Origin: Candidatus Dechloromonas phosphorivorans
Lineage (GTDB): Bacteria; Pseudomonadota; Gammaproteobacteria; Burkholderiales; Rhodocyclaceae
Direction: 5' to 3'
NCBI GenBank assembly: GCA_016721185.1
Contig: JADKIP010000014.1
Coordinates: 558,001-622,000, forward strand
DNA length: 64,000 nt
Made by a program: the position numbers and the translations under genes. Under the pieces are notes generated by a model. It saw nothing but the letters and a program-made list of their open reading frames with translations. It was not told the origin of the DNA and ran no database searches. Below are positions 28,008 through 37,790 of this stretch, piece after piece; within the stretch, counting starts at the first letter, position 1; every line of letters starts with the position of its first letter.

Positions 28008-29257
28008 GACGCGCTCCCTGGCCATGGCAGTGCAACGGCGGCAAGTTTCGAGTTGTCGAGTTTGGCGTAAATCAGCGAGGTGTTCAGCGAACGGTGGCGC
28101 AGGACATCAGCCACTTCCTTGAGCGAACTGCCGTGTTGAAGAAGCCGGCAAGCCAGCGTATGGCGAAGTGCATGGGTGCGCGAATGGGGCAGCCCGATGC
28201 GCTGATAAGCATCTCGGATCACACGAGCGATGGCATCGGCACAGATCGGCTGATCATGAGGTGCGAGGCGCCGAACGAAGACCGCCGGGTTGCTCGTGGT
28301 CGGCCGCTCGTGGCGCAGATAGTCGGCCAGCGCCTGGCCCGTGCTCTCCGGCAGCGGCAAGATGTCCTGGCGTCGTGACTTGGTGCTCTTGAGCGTCACT
28401 GTACCGGCACGCCAGTCAATGTCGGCCAGCATTAGTTTGGCGATTTCACCTCGACGCAGCCCCATGTCGAGCGCGCAGCGGATGATCGCGTAGCCACGCT
28501 TCGGTGACGGCAGAGCCGAGGTGAATGACGCCAGCAGGCGATCAACATCCGTGTCGCTGAGCGCACGCGGCAGCGACGCCAGGTTCCAGTGCGCCGGCGA
28601 CGTGATCACGCCCATCAGCGGCCCCACCGGATCGCTACAGGTAGCGCGGTAGCGGAAGTAATCACGTAGCGCCGAGGACAGTGAGGCGGCGTTGGATGAT
28701 GTCTTTCGAAGATCCAGTTGATTAGCAATGAACTGGCGTAACTCCTCCGTGCGCAATTCGGCAATCACTACGGGCCTGTCGGCGAACTTGCTCAATAGCA
28801 AGCGCTGCACGATGCGAAGACGGCCGCACCGTGTCCCTGCACTGAGGCCATGAACGTTACGCATGTGTTCGTCGTAACGGCGTAACTCGTCCGCAATGGG
28901 GCCTGTCGGGGTTGTCGGCCCGGCGATGATGCCCTGCTCACGCAGCATGGACAGCAGATGATTGCACGCGGCCCGCAGGTCGTTGTGAACGCGGATAACC
29001 GGCTTGGGACAGTCGCAGCGCGGAAGGTGTTTGCCGAGAAATTGCTCGACAGCCTGCTCGTCCAACAACCGGACCGGAAGACCGCAATGGCTCATCCAGC
29101 GTGCCAGATGCGCGATGCCCCCGAGATACCTGTTGGCGGTGCTGTCGGAGTAGCGACCTCGTTCCAGTCGTGCGCTGAATTCCTCCGCGTAGGACGCGAA
29201 AACGGTGTTGTGCAACCACACCTTCGGCGTGGGGCGAAATGACTTGTTTGAGTTCAT
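28004..29257 (-). CDS. ritA: RIT tyrosine recombinase A
   Basis: 417 aa from ATG 29257 (AGGAG 6 nt upstream). Larger N-terminal part with a Cys pair (LPRCDCPKP) and a core-binding domain; catalytic domain at about 250-415 with DMGLRRGEIAKL (Arg), TRTHALRHTLACRLL-like His-x-x-Arg, LRHRSLNTSLIY (His/Arg and Tyr). First gene of the overlapping trio. Confidence 0.9.
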   Translation of the reverse strand: MNSNKSFRPTPKVWLHNTVFASYAEEFSARLERGRYSDSTANRYLGGIAHLARWMSHCGLPVRLLDEQAVEQFLGKHLPRCDCPKPVIRVHNDLRAACNHLLSMLREQGIIAGPTTPTGPIADELRRYDEHMRNVHGLSAGTRCGRLRIVQRLLLSKFADRPVVIAELRTEELRQFIANQLDLRKTSSNAASLSSALRDYFRYRATCSDPVGPLMGVITSPAHWNLASLPRALSDTDVDRLLASFTSALPSPKRGYAIIRCALDMGLRRGEIAKLMLADIDWRAGTVTLKSTKSRRQDILPLPESTGQALADYLRHERPTTSNPAVFVRRLAPHDQPICADAIARVIRDAYQRIGLPHSRTHALRHTLACRLLQHGSSLKEVADVLRHRSLNTSLIYAKLDNSKLAAVALPWPGSAS

Positions 29258-29378
29258 GATGGTCTCCTGAAGTGGAAATACCACTCCAGATGACCGCGAA
29301 ACTTATGTCCAGAATATCGCGGCGCCAAATGGCACAAAGCCAATGCCCATGGGGCTTCTGTCGCTATCGCCGAGCATT

Positions 29379-29412
29379 ACTGCACATAATTGGGCACTGT
29401 GCATAATGGCCG
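29379..29412 (-). repeat. RIT terminal inverted repeat, right
   Basis: 34 bp, perfect inverted copy of 25924-25957. The outer bases also form one arm of the hairpin at 29407-29438. Confidence 0.92.
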
Positions 29413-29438
29413 TTATGTATAGCTTTCCATAACGGCCA
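29407..29438. repeat. hairpin at the right RIT end
   Basis: Perfect 11-bp stem TGGCCGTTATG/CATAACGGCCA with a 10-nt loop overlapping the outer edge of the right terminal repeat. No matching hairpin is present at the left end. Confidence 0.7.
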
Positions 29439-29569
29439 TCAATAGCCGTTCGGTGGCGAGAACTATCGGGCAGCTCAAGACTGACAAGCGACGCTCAAGT
29501 TTCGGAGGTGTTTGACAGGTCGGTGCCCATATCCGCCTGATGACATGTGCAACTTAATTGACCGCATTG

Positions 29570-30262
29570 TTATTTCATTGCAGTCAATCTTCTTGATAAT
29601 GTAATATTGGCCATACCGTAGTGCTCAGTTCTGTAATCCCAGCGTTGAATCGATTGATACCCATCAAGCAAGGGTAGGTAGTCACCACGCTTGGCATTGC
29701 CGCCCGATCTGTCATACAGAACAAACTCTGGCATACCTCCGGGATTGGCGCGCATAGCTCGTTCAAGTACCTCGGAGTAGGCTGAGAAATTACCTCCAAA
29801 AGCGGTTCCTGGACGAATATGGACGAGGCATCGGGGCGTAATTCCTCGTTTTCTGAATACCGAGTCAAAGGTCGTTATCGCTTCACAGCAAACGTAAGCC
29901 AGCTGAAACGAAGTTGGTCCGTGCTCTTCCGGAAAGTCAGAAAGTCGCTCGAATTTGGCGTGCAGGATGAAAGGATTCGTCCAGTCTGAATCAAGTTGAC
30001 CGAAGACTGAACGGTAAGTGCTGGCCAATTCCTTCCACGAAGTCTGGAATACGGACTGGACGTCAAGCTCCTTGATTGAACAGACTCGATAGCCAAGAAA
30101 ACCGTTAATCCTACAAGCCTTTTCGAAGGATTCTCGGGTCACTCCATAGTCGGCATATAAGTATCGCTGAAACCGATGGCCCAAGAACCTGACCGGTGTC
30201 CCACCAAGCCCTGAGCATGGATAGAACACGGCTTCTCGCAGATAATCTTCAAAGTCTTGCAT
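29570..30262 (-). CDS. unknown protein, divergent from WYL regulator
   Basis: 230 aa, soluble, no signal peptide or membrane helix. Begins MQDFEDYLREAVFYPCSGLG, then PVRFLGHRFQRYLYADYG; the YPCSG and YLYADY elements look like the first strand-loop-strand of an alpha/beta Rossmann-like domain. The C-terminal part holds HIRPGTAFGGNFSAYSEVLE, EFVLYDRSGGN and YRTEHYGMANITLSRRL. I cannot assign it to a named family. It is divergent from a WYL-domain regulator with an 80-bp shared spacer; WYL proteins often control anti-phage genes, so an effector role is possible but unproven. Confidence 0.75.
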   Translation of the reverse strand: MQDFEDYLREAVFYPCSGLGGTPVRFLGHRFQRYLYADYGVTRESFEKACRINGFLGYRVCSIKELDVQSVFQTSWKELASTYRSVFGQLDSDWTNPFILHAKFERLSDFPEEHGPTSFQLAYVCCEAITTFDSVFRKRGITPRCLVHIRPGTAFGGNFSAYSEVLERAMRANPGGMPEFVLYDRSGGNAKRGDYLPLLDGYQSIQRWDYRTEHYGMANITLSRRLTAMK

Positions 30263-30323
30263 GACCGCCCCCCGCGATTTCCTGTCGCCATTACCAATCC
30301 CATCGTAATATACGGCATCGATA

Positions 30324-30338
30324 GCTCAACGGATGAGC
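30324..30338. promoter_or_regulatory. palindrome just before the WYL gene
   Basis: Perfect GCTCA-N5-TGAGC dyad ending 4 nt upstream of the WYL start codon and within the 80-bp divergent promoter region. Suits repression of the regulator's own gene. Confidence 0.45.
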
Positions 30339-30342
30339 CACA

Positions 30343-31311
30343 ATGGATCGGACTGAACGCTTCTACCGTATTGACCAGCTAATCAACAACCGAAAATTGG
30401 TTACAACTCAAGAGTTTATTGAGGAGCTCGGAGTATCCCTTGCCACCTTCAAGCGTGACCTTCTCTACATGCAAAATCATCTGCATGCGCCGATTGCCTA
30501 TGACCGATCTTCCCGTGCTTATTGTTTCGACCAGAACAACGCCATCGGCCCGAAATATGAACTGCCGGGGCTATGGTTCAATGACACCGAGATCCATGCC
30601 TTGTTGGTTGCCAAGCATCTGCTGGAGGAAATTCAGCCCGGCATACTTGAGCCACACATTCAACCGCTCATTTGTCGGCTCGAAGGCCTGCTAGATAGTA
30701 CTGACCACCTGCTAGAAGAAATCGAGAGCAGAATCGTCATCGAAAAACCGGCCTACCGCCCAGTTGGGAGCAAGGTATTCGCCATTTGCGCAACCGGACT
30801 GCTTCGCCGGAAAAGACTGGACATTTCTTATCGAAGCCGCCGAGACACAGAAGACTTACCTAATCGAACTCTATCTCCCCAGCGCCTGACCTACTACAAA
30901 AACACATGGTATCTGGATGCTTGGTGTCATCACAGGGATGCGCTGAGGCGATTTTCAGTCGATACCATCGAACATGTCGAATTGCGCGACGAGGCAGCAA
31001 TCGAGGTTCCTGCCGAAGATTTGAAAGCGATCTTTAGCACCGGGTATGGAATTTTCTCTGGCCAAAATGTCTGTTGGGCAAAACTGCGCTTCACACCATA
31101 TCAAGCCAAATGGATCGCCACTGAGAAATGGCATGTCGAGCAGCGTGGCTATTTTGAAGCCGATGGCAGTTACACGCTGGAGCTCCCATTTACTTCGAGT
31201 ACCGAATTGGTGATGGACATTCTGCGGTACGGCCCAAACGTCGAAGTCATCTCTCCACCAGAGCTACGCAACACGGTAATTGAGAAATTAAGAAGGCTAT
31301 GTAATCGCTGA
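30343..31311 (+). CDS. WYL-domain transcriptional regulator
   Basis: 322 aa. N-terminal winged helix (ERFYRIDQLINNRKLVTTQE, LGVSLATFKRDLLYMQ), a linker helix pair, a WYL domain at about 150-225 (LDISYRSRR, LSPQRLTYYKNTWYLDAWCH, LRRFSVDTIEHVEL) and the C-terminal WCX extension (WAKLRFTPYQAKWIATEKWH ... ELRNTVIEKLRRL). WYL domains sense nucleotide-like or nucleic-acid ligands; BrxR/CapW members repress defence operons. Its evident target is the divergent unknown gene. It ends about 50 nt before the IS1595 transposase. Confidence 0.9.
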   Translation: MDRTERFYRIDQLINNRKLVTTQEFIEELGVSLATFKRDLLYMQNHLHAPIAYDRSSRAYCFDQNNAIGPKYELPGLWFNDTEIHALLVAKHLLEEIQPGILEPHIQPLICRLEGLLDSTDHLLEEIESRIVIEKPAYRPVGSKVFAICATGLLRRKRLDISYRSRRDTEDLPNRTLSPQRLTYYKNTWYLDAWCHHRDALRRFSVDTIEHVELRDEAAIEVPAEDLKAIFSTGYGIFSGQNVCWAKLRFTPYQAKWIATEKWHVEQRGYFEADGSYTLELPFTSSTELVMDILRYGPNVEVISPPELRNTVIEKLRRLCNR

Positions 31312-31903
31312 CTGTTGGTCTATAACAAAGCTATCTGAATCAATCGGATAGGTGTTGAGATGAAGCCTCATGATTTCCGGAAACTATCGAGTGCGCTGAA
31401 GGAACTGACCCCGCACCAGCGGCAATTACTGATGGATCGGCTGCAACCGGCGGCGCAGGCGTCGGCATCCTACCAATTGGTTGAAACCCGGATGGCCGAG
31501 AAGCCAGTCTGCCCGCATTGCGCGCACGAGCAGGTGATTCGCCAATGGCTTGCAACGGTATCGCTGCAACGCCTGCCGAGCGACCTTCAACGCCTTGACC
31601 GATACGCCCTTGGCGAGACTTCGGCACAAAGCAAAATGGATGGACTACGCGAAGCAGTTGGTTGAGGGGACGAGCATCCGCAAAAGTGCCGCGGCGCTCG
31701 GGATTCATCCCAACACGGCATTCCGCTGGCGCCACCGTTTCCTGACGTTGCCCAATGGCCAGCAGGCAATCCGCCTGGCGGGCATTGCCGAAGCCGATGA
31801 AACCTACTTCCTTGAATCGCTGTCATTGACCGGCATTATGGAGCCACCGATGATCGGCGTAATGGAGCCAGTTTGAAGAGGTAAAAACGGGCTAAATCGG
31901 GGC

Positions 31904-32693
31904 TTAAAGCGGGGTGGATTTTACCTGTTTTACGGGTGCTGATTTTGGGGCTGTCGGCGCCAGTTTTGGCGAGCGATAAGAATCGCCGTCGAGGGTCAAG
32001 CAGTAAGCGTTATGGCGCAGTCGATCCAGGGTGGCAGCGGCGAGCAATCGGTTGGCCGGGAAGGCCTGATCCCACTCGGTGAAATCGAGATTGCTGGTGA
32101 CGATGGTCGCCGCCTGCTCGTAGCGTTCGGCGATCAGGTCATGGAAGTCTTCATCGGCCGGCGGGCGCATGGGTTTGAGTCCAAAGTCGTCAATGATCAA
32201 CAAAGGAATCCGGGCCAGCGTGGCGATTTTGCGTTCGACCGTACCGACCGCCCGCGCCGTGGTCAGGCTGGCACACAACTGAGCCTGCGTCGTAAAAAAG
32301 CACATCGACGCCTTGGCGCACGGCGCAATGGCCGAGCGCCTGGGCCAGATGGCTTTTGCCGGTGCCGCAGGGGCCGACGATGAGCACGGGCGCCTTCTCC
32401 TGCAGATAGCGCCCGGTCGCCAGATCATGGATCAAGGATCGATTCAGATTCGGCAGGCGCGAGAAATCAAAGCCTTCAAGCGACTTGCCGGCGCGGAAAG
32501 CGGCGCGGCGCAGGCGTAATTCAAACTTCTTCTGATCGCGGCGGGCGACCTCATCGTGGATCAGCAGCGAAAGAAACTCGGTGTACGCCAGCTTCGCTTC
32601 AATGGCTTGGCGATTTCTGCTTTCCAGCGAATCGAGGATGCCGGAGAGGCGGAGCTGTTTCAGATTGGGGGCAAGCTCAGGGATGGGGTTCAT
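31904..32693 (-). pseudogene. istB: istB, ATPase helper of IS21 transposition (frameshifted)
   Basis: Would be 262 aa. LKQLRLSGILDSLESRNRQA at the start, Walker A GPCGTGKSHLAQAL, then LLIIDDFGLKP (Walker B) and SNLDFTEWDQAF. One extra T in a T6 run near 32295 moves the frame at VDVLF. IstB is the DnaA/DnaC-like AAA+ partner of IstA. The homopolymer position leaves open whether the shift is real. Confidence 0.8.
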
Positions 32694-32864
32694 GCTCTTC
32701 TTTCAGGATGAAATTGGCCGGTTGGCCGGGAGTTCCGAGGTCGGGGGTCAAGGTCGGGCAACGCCCGGCGCAGCGCAACCTTGACGCCCGGCAGCGGAGA
32801 TACGCTCACCCATGGCTGAGCCGGCAGAAAGCCGGATTCAGCCATGGAGAACAAAGCGGCGGGC

Positions 32865-34411
32865 TCACTGGACGGTGTCAGGGGCGGCAAACAAGCTGGC
32901 GGCATTGCGGGCAAAACGGCCTGAATGCGGTATCGCCTCCGGGGTGGTAGCGGCCCAGTCGTCGCTCCGCAGATCATGACCGCCGGCCAGAATGGTCTTC
33001 ACCGTGCGGTAATACGGTGACTCATGCGCCAGCGCCCGAGCGCAGGCCGCTTCCAGTCGGGAGGCGGCATAGGATTTCTGCAAGCGCAACACGCCTTGCG
33101 CAGCACGCAGCCGTTCGACGATGCGATCAGACAGCAGTCGCTCGATCAATTCGGCACAGGCTGGACCAATCCGTCCGGCTTGCTCAAGACACCAAGCCCG
33201 GTCATGGGCAAAGAAGGCCTGGGCGTCGGGCGGTAGATGGTCATTCACCGTGCGCCGATCACCGTATTTGCGGGTTCGTCCGTGGGCGGCGACCGGTTTG
33301 AAGTCGTGGTAAATCGTCACCATGCCGTCGGTGGCCTTGAACCAGAGCAGCTTGCCGACCAGACTGAAGGGGACGGAATAGTAGGCATGCTCGAACTGGA
33401 TATGGCAGTCGGGATGGACATTGGCCTGCGACCAGACGCCGAGATCGGGCGCCACCGGGGGCAGCGGCAAGAGCACGGCGCGTTCGATTTCGAAACGGGT
33501 CAGCGGTGCTTCGCCGGTCGTGCCGTGGCGTCGGGTGCCCGCCTCTTCCATTGCCCAAGCCTTGGCCTGGCGGTTGAGGTCGGTGAGATCACGAAAGGCC
33601 TTCAGAGGCAGGAAGTTGCCCTTCAGGTATTTGACGCCCGATTCGACAATGCCTTTCTTCTGCGGATCGTGGGGTGGGCATGGGTCGATCTTGAAACCGT
33701 AGCCTTCGGCGCAATCGGCATAGGAGCGCTGCACTTCCGGATCACGAATGCAGGCTTTGACGATGGCGCATTTGGCGTTATCGATGATGACGCGGCCGGC
33801 ACGGCGGCAAACCATTCGAAGGCCCGGCGGTGGCAGCCGAGCCAGGTGGCCACCGTTTGATCCCAGACAAACTCGACGTACTGGTGACGCGAGAAGCAGA
33901 GGGTCGCGACGAAGGCCCAAGTCCGGCGTTGCCCGCCAGCGGGATGTTCAGGCGTTGGTCCCGCCCCGAAATCCACCTGGGCGGCTTCGCCGGGCGCGAA
34001 GTTCAGGCGGACCGTGGTCTTCGGCGGGACGTCCTGTTTCAGGCGGTCCAGCATGCGACGAACGGCCGAGTAATGGCCGGTGAAGCCGTGTTCGCGCTTC
34101 AGGACCGTGTGAATGACGACGCCGGAAACGCCTTGCGCCAGCCAGGCGGCGATGCGTTCCCGATGCGGCTCCAGCGTGGACACGGTGGTGATGGCCCGTT
34201 TGCTCGGCGCCAGCGCCTCGGCAATCGTCGCATCGTCGGGTGCGGGCTGTTCGGTGGCGAGCCAGTCTCGTTCGCCGGCCAGCGTCCGCAAACTGGCTGC
34301 CGTCCGCCGGCCCATGAGGCCGCTCTTGGCAATGTCGCGGTCGGAATCGCCTTGCCGCATGCGCAGCAGGGCTTGTCGGTAGTGGTGCATTTCGATCTTC
34401 CTTCGACTCAT
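32865..34411 (-). pseudogene. istA: istA, IS21 transposase (frameshifted)
   Basis: Would be 515 aa. Helix-turn-helix in the first 50 residues (YRQALLRMRQGDSDRDIAKS), the DDE core with VDFGAG, then after a one-base loss near 33810 IIDNAKCAIVKACI and QKKGIVESGVKYLKGNF, and the beta-barrel part ending HDLRSDDW. Catalytic Asp, Asp and Glu are all present across the two frames. Confidence 0.82.
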
Positions 34412-34495
34412 CGCTTCCTCGGCAAAAAGCCGCCGAGGGTAGTGATGAAGAGGTGAAATCCGAAATGCCCGTTGCTTACTTCTTCAACGGCAGTG

Positions 34496-34619
34496 GAACC
34501 AATACGGCGATCCGAGGGTGGATCCTATATGCCGATCACAGACTGGCTCCATTACGCCGATCACGACCTGGATCCAATATGCCGATCATCAAGTGGATCC
34601 TATAGGCCGGTCACTGACA
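34496..34619. repeat. subterminal repeats of the IS21 right end
   Basis: Four imperfect repeats about 28-30 bp apart containing GATCC/GCTCC plus ATATGCCGATCA-like units. Two related copies lie at the left end (31821-31870). Multiple terminal repeats are the transposase-binding sites typical of IS21 elements. Confidence 0.75.
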
Positions 34620-35224
34620 AATCGCAGAAGGGAAGAAGAGAAGGCTTAAGTCGGGCACCCCGCAAGCGGGGCTGCAAAGCCAGCAAACGTGGCCTCTCGG
34701 AAGAACAGACCGCGGTACTGATCTGCCGGGATCGCACCGGGAACACGGCAGACTTTATGCTGAAAAAGGCCGACAAGGCGCACATCGGGGCGGTGCTCAG
34801 CCGCTTCTGGCGGCCGATGTCATTCTGTGCACCGACAGCGAAAAGGCGCTGGCGGCTGTGGCCAAAGAGATGGGGATCACCCACCGCCCGGTCAATCTGG
34901 CCGCAGGTCAGCGTGTCGTCGCCGGTGTCTATCATGTCCAGAACGTCAATGCCTACGATAGCCGACTCAAGGAATGGATGCGCCGCTTCCATGGCGTGGC
35001 CACCCGTTACTTGGGCAACTATTTGGGCTGGCGACGCCTGATTGAACGGCACAGCCGGGAAATCTCCGCTACCGATTTCCTGCGTGCCGCTTTGGGAATC
35101 GATAGGGTTCAACATGCTATGGGTGCATAGCCATTAAGAAATGCTATCAGCCAATATGGCTAGCTCATCTACTGAGCTTCTGATTCCGTATTCTTGATGA
35201 CATCAGCTTTCGAAGGTAAAAATC

Positions 35225-35914
35225 ATGCTCCATCTACTGGGGATATTGCTTGGAATGCTTGTATGCGCGTGGATTCTGCCGTACGTGATCCCGTTCGTTG
35301 TTCTTTTTGTTGTTGTTCTTGGCGTGGCTGTGGCTGCGGCCTGTGTGATGCGACTAATTCAGATGATCATTCCCTTTGATTCAACGCCAGTTCTTCCTGG
35401 CGTCACATTTGGAATCAATGACGAAGCATCGGCGGCAGGGGGGCTGGCGCTTCAAAACTTGTTAACTGAAAACAAGAGGCCCTTTGAGCTTCGTCGATTG
35501 CAGACTGAGGGCGATTTGCAAGCAATGTTAGTTCTTGTGACAGATAGCATTTTAGTCGGGTACGAGGGGCCTTTGCTTAACAAGTATTTTTGGGTTGAAG
35601 TTTCAAGAACAAGTCGCTGGCGTGAAACTGATGAGGCCTTAATCTATATAAAAAAATATGGTTGCGTTTATCCGCCGCCGTTTCGGAAAGAAACATGTTG
35701 GCGTTTTCAGTATTTCAAGAACACTGACAGTTATATGGGAATTCAAATTAACGATGATGCGATACGGCATCCATTGTCAGGGATCACCGCAAAGTCTACG
35801 GATGTTCCACGCAAAGGAAAGGGCCGTGCCGGTGATCAAGCTGATAGTTCAGGGTTGCTTTCACTTGGAATGAAACCTGTGATGCAAGTGCCAACTGCGG
35901 GAGGCCCCAGATGA
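35225..35914 (+). CDS. unknown membrane protein on the island
   Basis: 229 aa. Two long hydrophobic helices at 1-52 (LLGILLGMLVCAWILPYVIP; FVVLFVVVLGVAVAAACVM), then a cytoplasmic-type domain with ELRRLQTEGDLQAMLVLVTD and YFWVEVSRTSRWRETDEALI. AT-rich codon use compared with the chromosome. It overlaps the integrase remnant by 4 nt (ATGA), so the two were probably co-expressed. No family recognised. Confidence 0.65.
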   Translation: MLHLLGILLGMLVCAWILPYVIPFVVLFVVVLGVAVAAACVMRLIQMIIPFDSTPVLPGVTFGINDEASAAGGLALQNLLTENKRPFELRRLQTEGDLQAMLVLVTDSILVGYEGPLLNKYFWVEVSRTSRWRETDEALIYIKKYGCVYPPPFRKETCWRFQYFKNTDSYMGIQINDDAIRHPLSGITAKSTDVPRKGKGRAGDQADSSGLLSLGMKPVMQVPTAGGPR

Positions 35915-37435
35915 TTCAGGAACTTGATAGAAAAAATGAGTTTGCATTGGTTTCATTGATAAGGGATGCAATTGACGGAGTTGGAAAAGCGATAGCTCCC
36001 AGCACTGCTGAAACATATCGTGTCTTGTTTAATCGACTTAACGCGACGGACAAACTTCCTGAGGACGCAAAATCCCGAAATACCTATTATCTGTGGCGGG
36101 CGGCATATGTCTATGGACTTGCTACCGAGGCAAGGCTTGTACTGACAGCGAGAGATAAAGCCGTATTTGGCTCAAATGCCTGGAGTGAGGCAATGGATAA
36201 ATTGGAAAATTAAAATCCGGACTCGACAGATACCCACCAGATCAACAGCGGGTGCATCAAGCATCTGGTTCGTCCAGCTTTACTTGGACTGATGTTAAAA
36301 AACGCTGTGCCCCAGATGCTGTTAGTAGTGTTTCTGCCAAGTCTTCAAAAAGGGTTGGTTTGTCAGCACTAGTGAAGCGAGCTGGGTGGCGTGATTCATT
36401 ATTTGCTGCGATCTCGCCAAATTATGCAGATGCTGCTGCGATTGTTTTGGTTGCGGGTGTGCGCCCAAAGGAAATTCAAAACGGTATTCAGATCAGCGTG
36501 ATTGATGGCAATTTGTGTGTGACTGTAAAGGTGCAAAGTTGGCAAGTCTCGTGGGCAACCAGAGCGTGCCATACTTCTTGCTGTTGACTGTGCCGCTGCC
36601 AAGCATCTTGCCGAGTTGGCGGCAAACGGACCGATCACAGTAACGACAAAGCCAAAATCTTTATGTGAGGCGTTTTCGTCGTGCTGGCCGTCGTGCATTT
36701 CCACGAATGCGTCTATCTGTCAGTCCATATTCTGCTCGACATGCTTTAGCCAGCGATTTGAAAGCAGCTGGCGTCGATCCTGAAGGTATTGCACAAGTGC
36801 TGGGGCACTGTGCTACACGCAGTCAGCAAGCGTATGGACGTGGATCCATACGAGGACGAAGCGGTTTTTCTGTCCTTGGCGTTCGAGCATCCCTTCAGGC
36901 GCAGCACATTGATCAAAGTGTGATTACTCAGATGGCTTTTGATTTTACGTCGCCCGAATTTGTCTCACGTGTTACAAAGCTGACGCGTAAGAAAGCTGTG
37001 GCTTCAGGAGAGCTTGCAGAAATTAAAAACGTACAAAGCCAGATCGCCTCGCTGAACGTAAAAATCAATCGATTGATGGATTTGATTCCAGAGACTACGG
37101 CAGTGGAAGTTATGTTACGTACGGTTGAATCGCTAGAGGGTGAGCGCGAATCATTGTCCAAGGTTCTGAATGAATTGGACCGTGAAGCCGAAGCTGGCCA
37201 GTTACTTTCTAATATCACTGAAAAGCAAGTAGCAAAATTGCTTGCTGGGATTGCTATTGATTTTGAGAGTCAGGATCGTGAAAGTCTGAAAGACTTGATC
37301 AGTAATCTTGTCGATAAAATAGAAATGGACCCAGAGCAGCTTAACTGTTGGATCCATTACAAAATACCAACTACCACCCGAAGGTGGGATAGTGTGGCGT
37401 CCCCACGGGGATTCGAACCCCGGTCGCCGCCGTGA
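35911..37435 (+). pseudogene. broken island integrase next to attR
   Basis: N-terminal core-binding part 35911-36213 (STAETYRVLFNRLNATDKL), a shifted segment from 36220 (QQRVHQASGSSSFTWTDVKK; AAAIVLVAGVRPKEIQNGIQ), another from about 36538 (GKSRGQPERAILLAVDCAAA) and the last from 36665 with SPYSARHALASDLKAAG (His box), VLGHCATRSQQAYG (His, Tyr). At least three frameshifts. The C-terminal 170 residues form a coiled-coil region resembling large serine-recombinase tails rather than a tyrosine integrase, suggesting a chimera. The frame ends inside tRNA-Glu (ASPRGFEPRSPP). Confidence 0.65.
37395..37411. repeat. attR: tRNA-Glu 3' end copy
   Basis: Same 17 bp as 25566-25582, here as the genuine 3' end of the tRNA-Glu gene, directly after the broken integrase. 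Confidence 0.85.
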
Positions 37436-37470
37436 AAGGGCGGTGTCCTAGGCCTCTAGACGATGGGGAC
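37395..37470 (-). tRNA. tRNA-Glu (TTC), first copy
   Basis: 76 nt with encoded CCA; acceptor GTCCCCA/TGGGGAC, anticodon TTC in CCCTTTCACG. The island used its 3' end for integration and restored it. Identical to the copy at 37791-37866. Confidence 0.96.
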
Positions 37471-37506
37471 CCGGACGTTACATAAAAATACTACCAATTC
37501 GGCACC

Positions 37507-37582
<76 letters not shown>

Positions 37583-37685
37583 AATTTTACGAGGAAGCCG
37601 AACTGCTTTTAGCTTTTCAGCTCAGGCAGACAACCGAAGTTTTCACCCTGTCTTGCAAACCAGAATTAACCGGCTTTTAAATCGT

Positions 37686-37762
37686 TGGCGGAGTGGACGG
37701 GACTCGAACCCGCGACCCCCGGCGTGACAGGCCGGTATTCTAACCAACTGAACTACCACTCC
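37686..37762 (-). tRNA. tRNA-Asp (GTC), second copy
   Basis: 77 nt, same sequence as 25461-25537. Together with the next two genes it forms an intact Asp-Glu-Ala cassette, transcribed leftwards. Confidence 0.96.
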
Positions 37763-37790
37763 AGTACTAAAACTGTACTGCCAAAAATCT

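Larger units (their letters stand above)
25924..29412. mobile_element. RIT element (recombinase-in-trio)
   Basis: Three consecutive overlapping tyrosine recombinase genes on the minus strand lie between perfect 34-bp inverted repeats (25924-25957 and 29379-29412). This is the defining structure of RIT elements. All three recombinases are intact and full length, so the element may still be active. How RIT elements move is poorly understood. Confidence 0.9.
31821..34619 (-). mobile_element. IS21-family element with 6-bp target duplication
   Basis: 2799 bp with ends TGTCATTGACCGGC and, at the right, the complement of TGTCAGTGACCGGC. The 6-bp AATCGC at 31815-31820 is repeated at 34620-34625. It carries istA and istB on the minus strand, each with one frame break. 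Confidence 0.88.
31360..35130 (+). pseudogene. IS1595-family transposase, split by IS21 and frameshifted
   Basis: The 5' half (31360-31820) has MKPHDFRKLSSALKELTPHQ and a zinc ribbon (CPHCAHEQ ... RYRCNACRATFN), then TSIRKSAAALGIHPNTAFRW and AEADETYFLES. The 3' half resumes at 34626 with QKGRREGLSRAPRKRGCKAS, AADVILCTDSEKALAAVAKE, VYHVQNVNAYDSRLKEWMRR and RYLGNYLGWRR to a stop at 35130. The reading frame also slips near 31545 and near 34800. IS21 inserted after the codon for Ser in FLES. Confidence 0.85.
25583..37394. mobile_element. 11.8-kb integrated island in tRNA-Glu
   Basis: Bounded by the 17-bp direct repeat of the tRNA-Glu 3' end. Contents: a RIT element, an unknown gene divergent from a WYL regulator, an IS1595 element split by IS21, an unknown membrane protein, and a broken integrase whose frame runs into the tRNA. 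Codon use and base content in 29.5-31.3 kb and 35.2-37.4 kb are more AT-rich than the flanking chromosome (by eye). No conjugation or replication genes are visible, so it is not self-transmissible in its present state. Confidence 0.8.
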
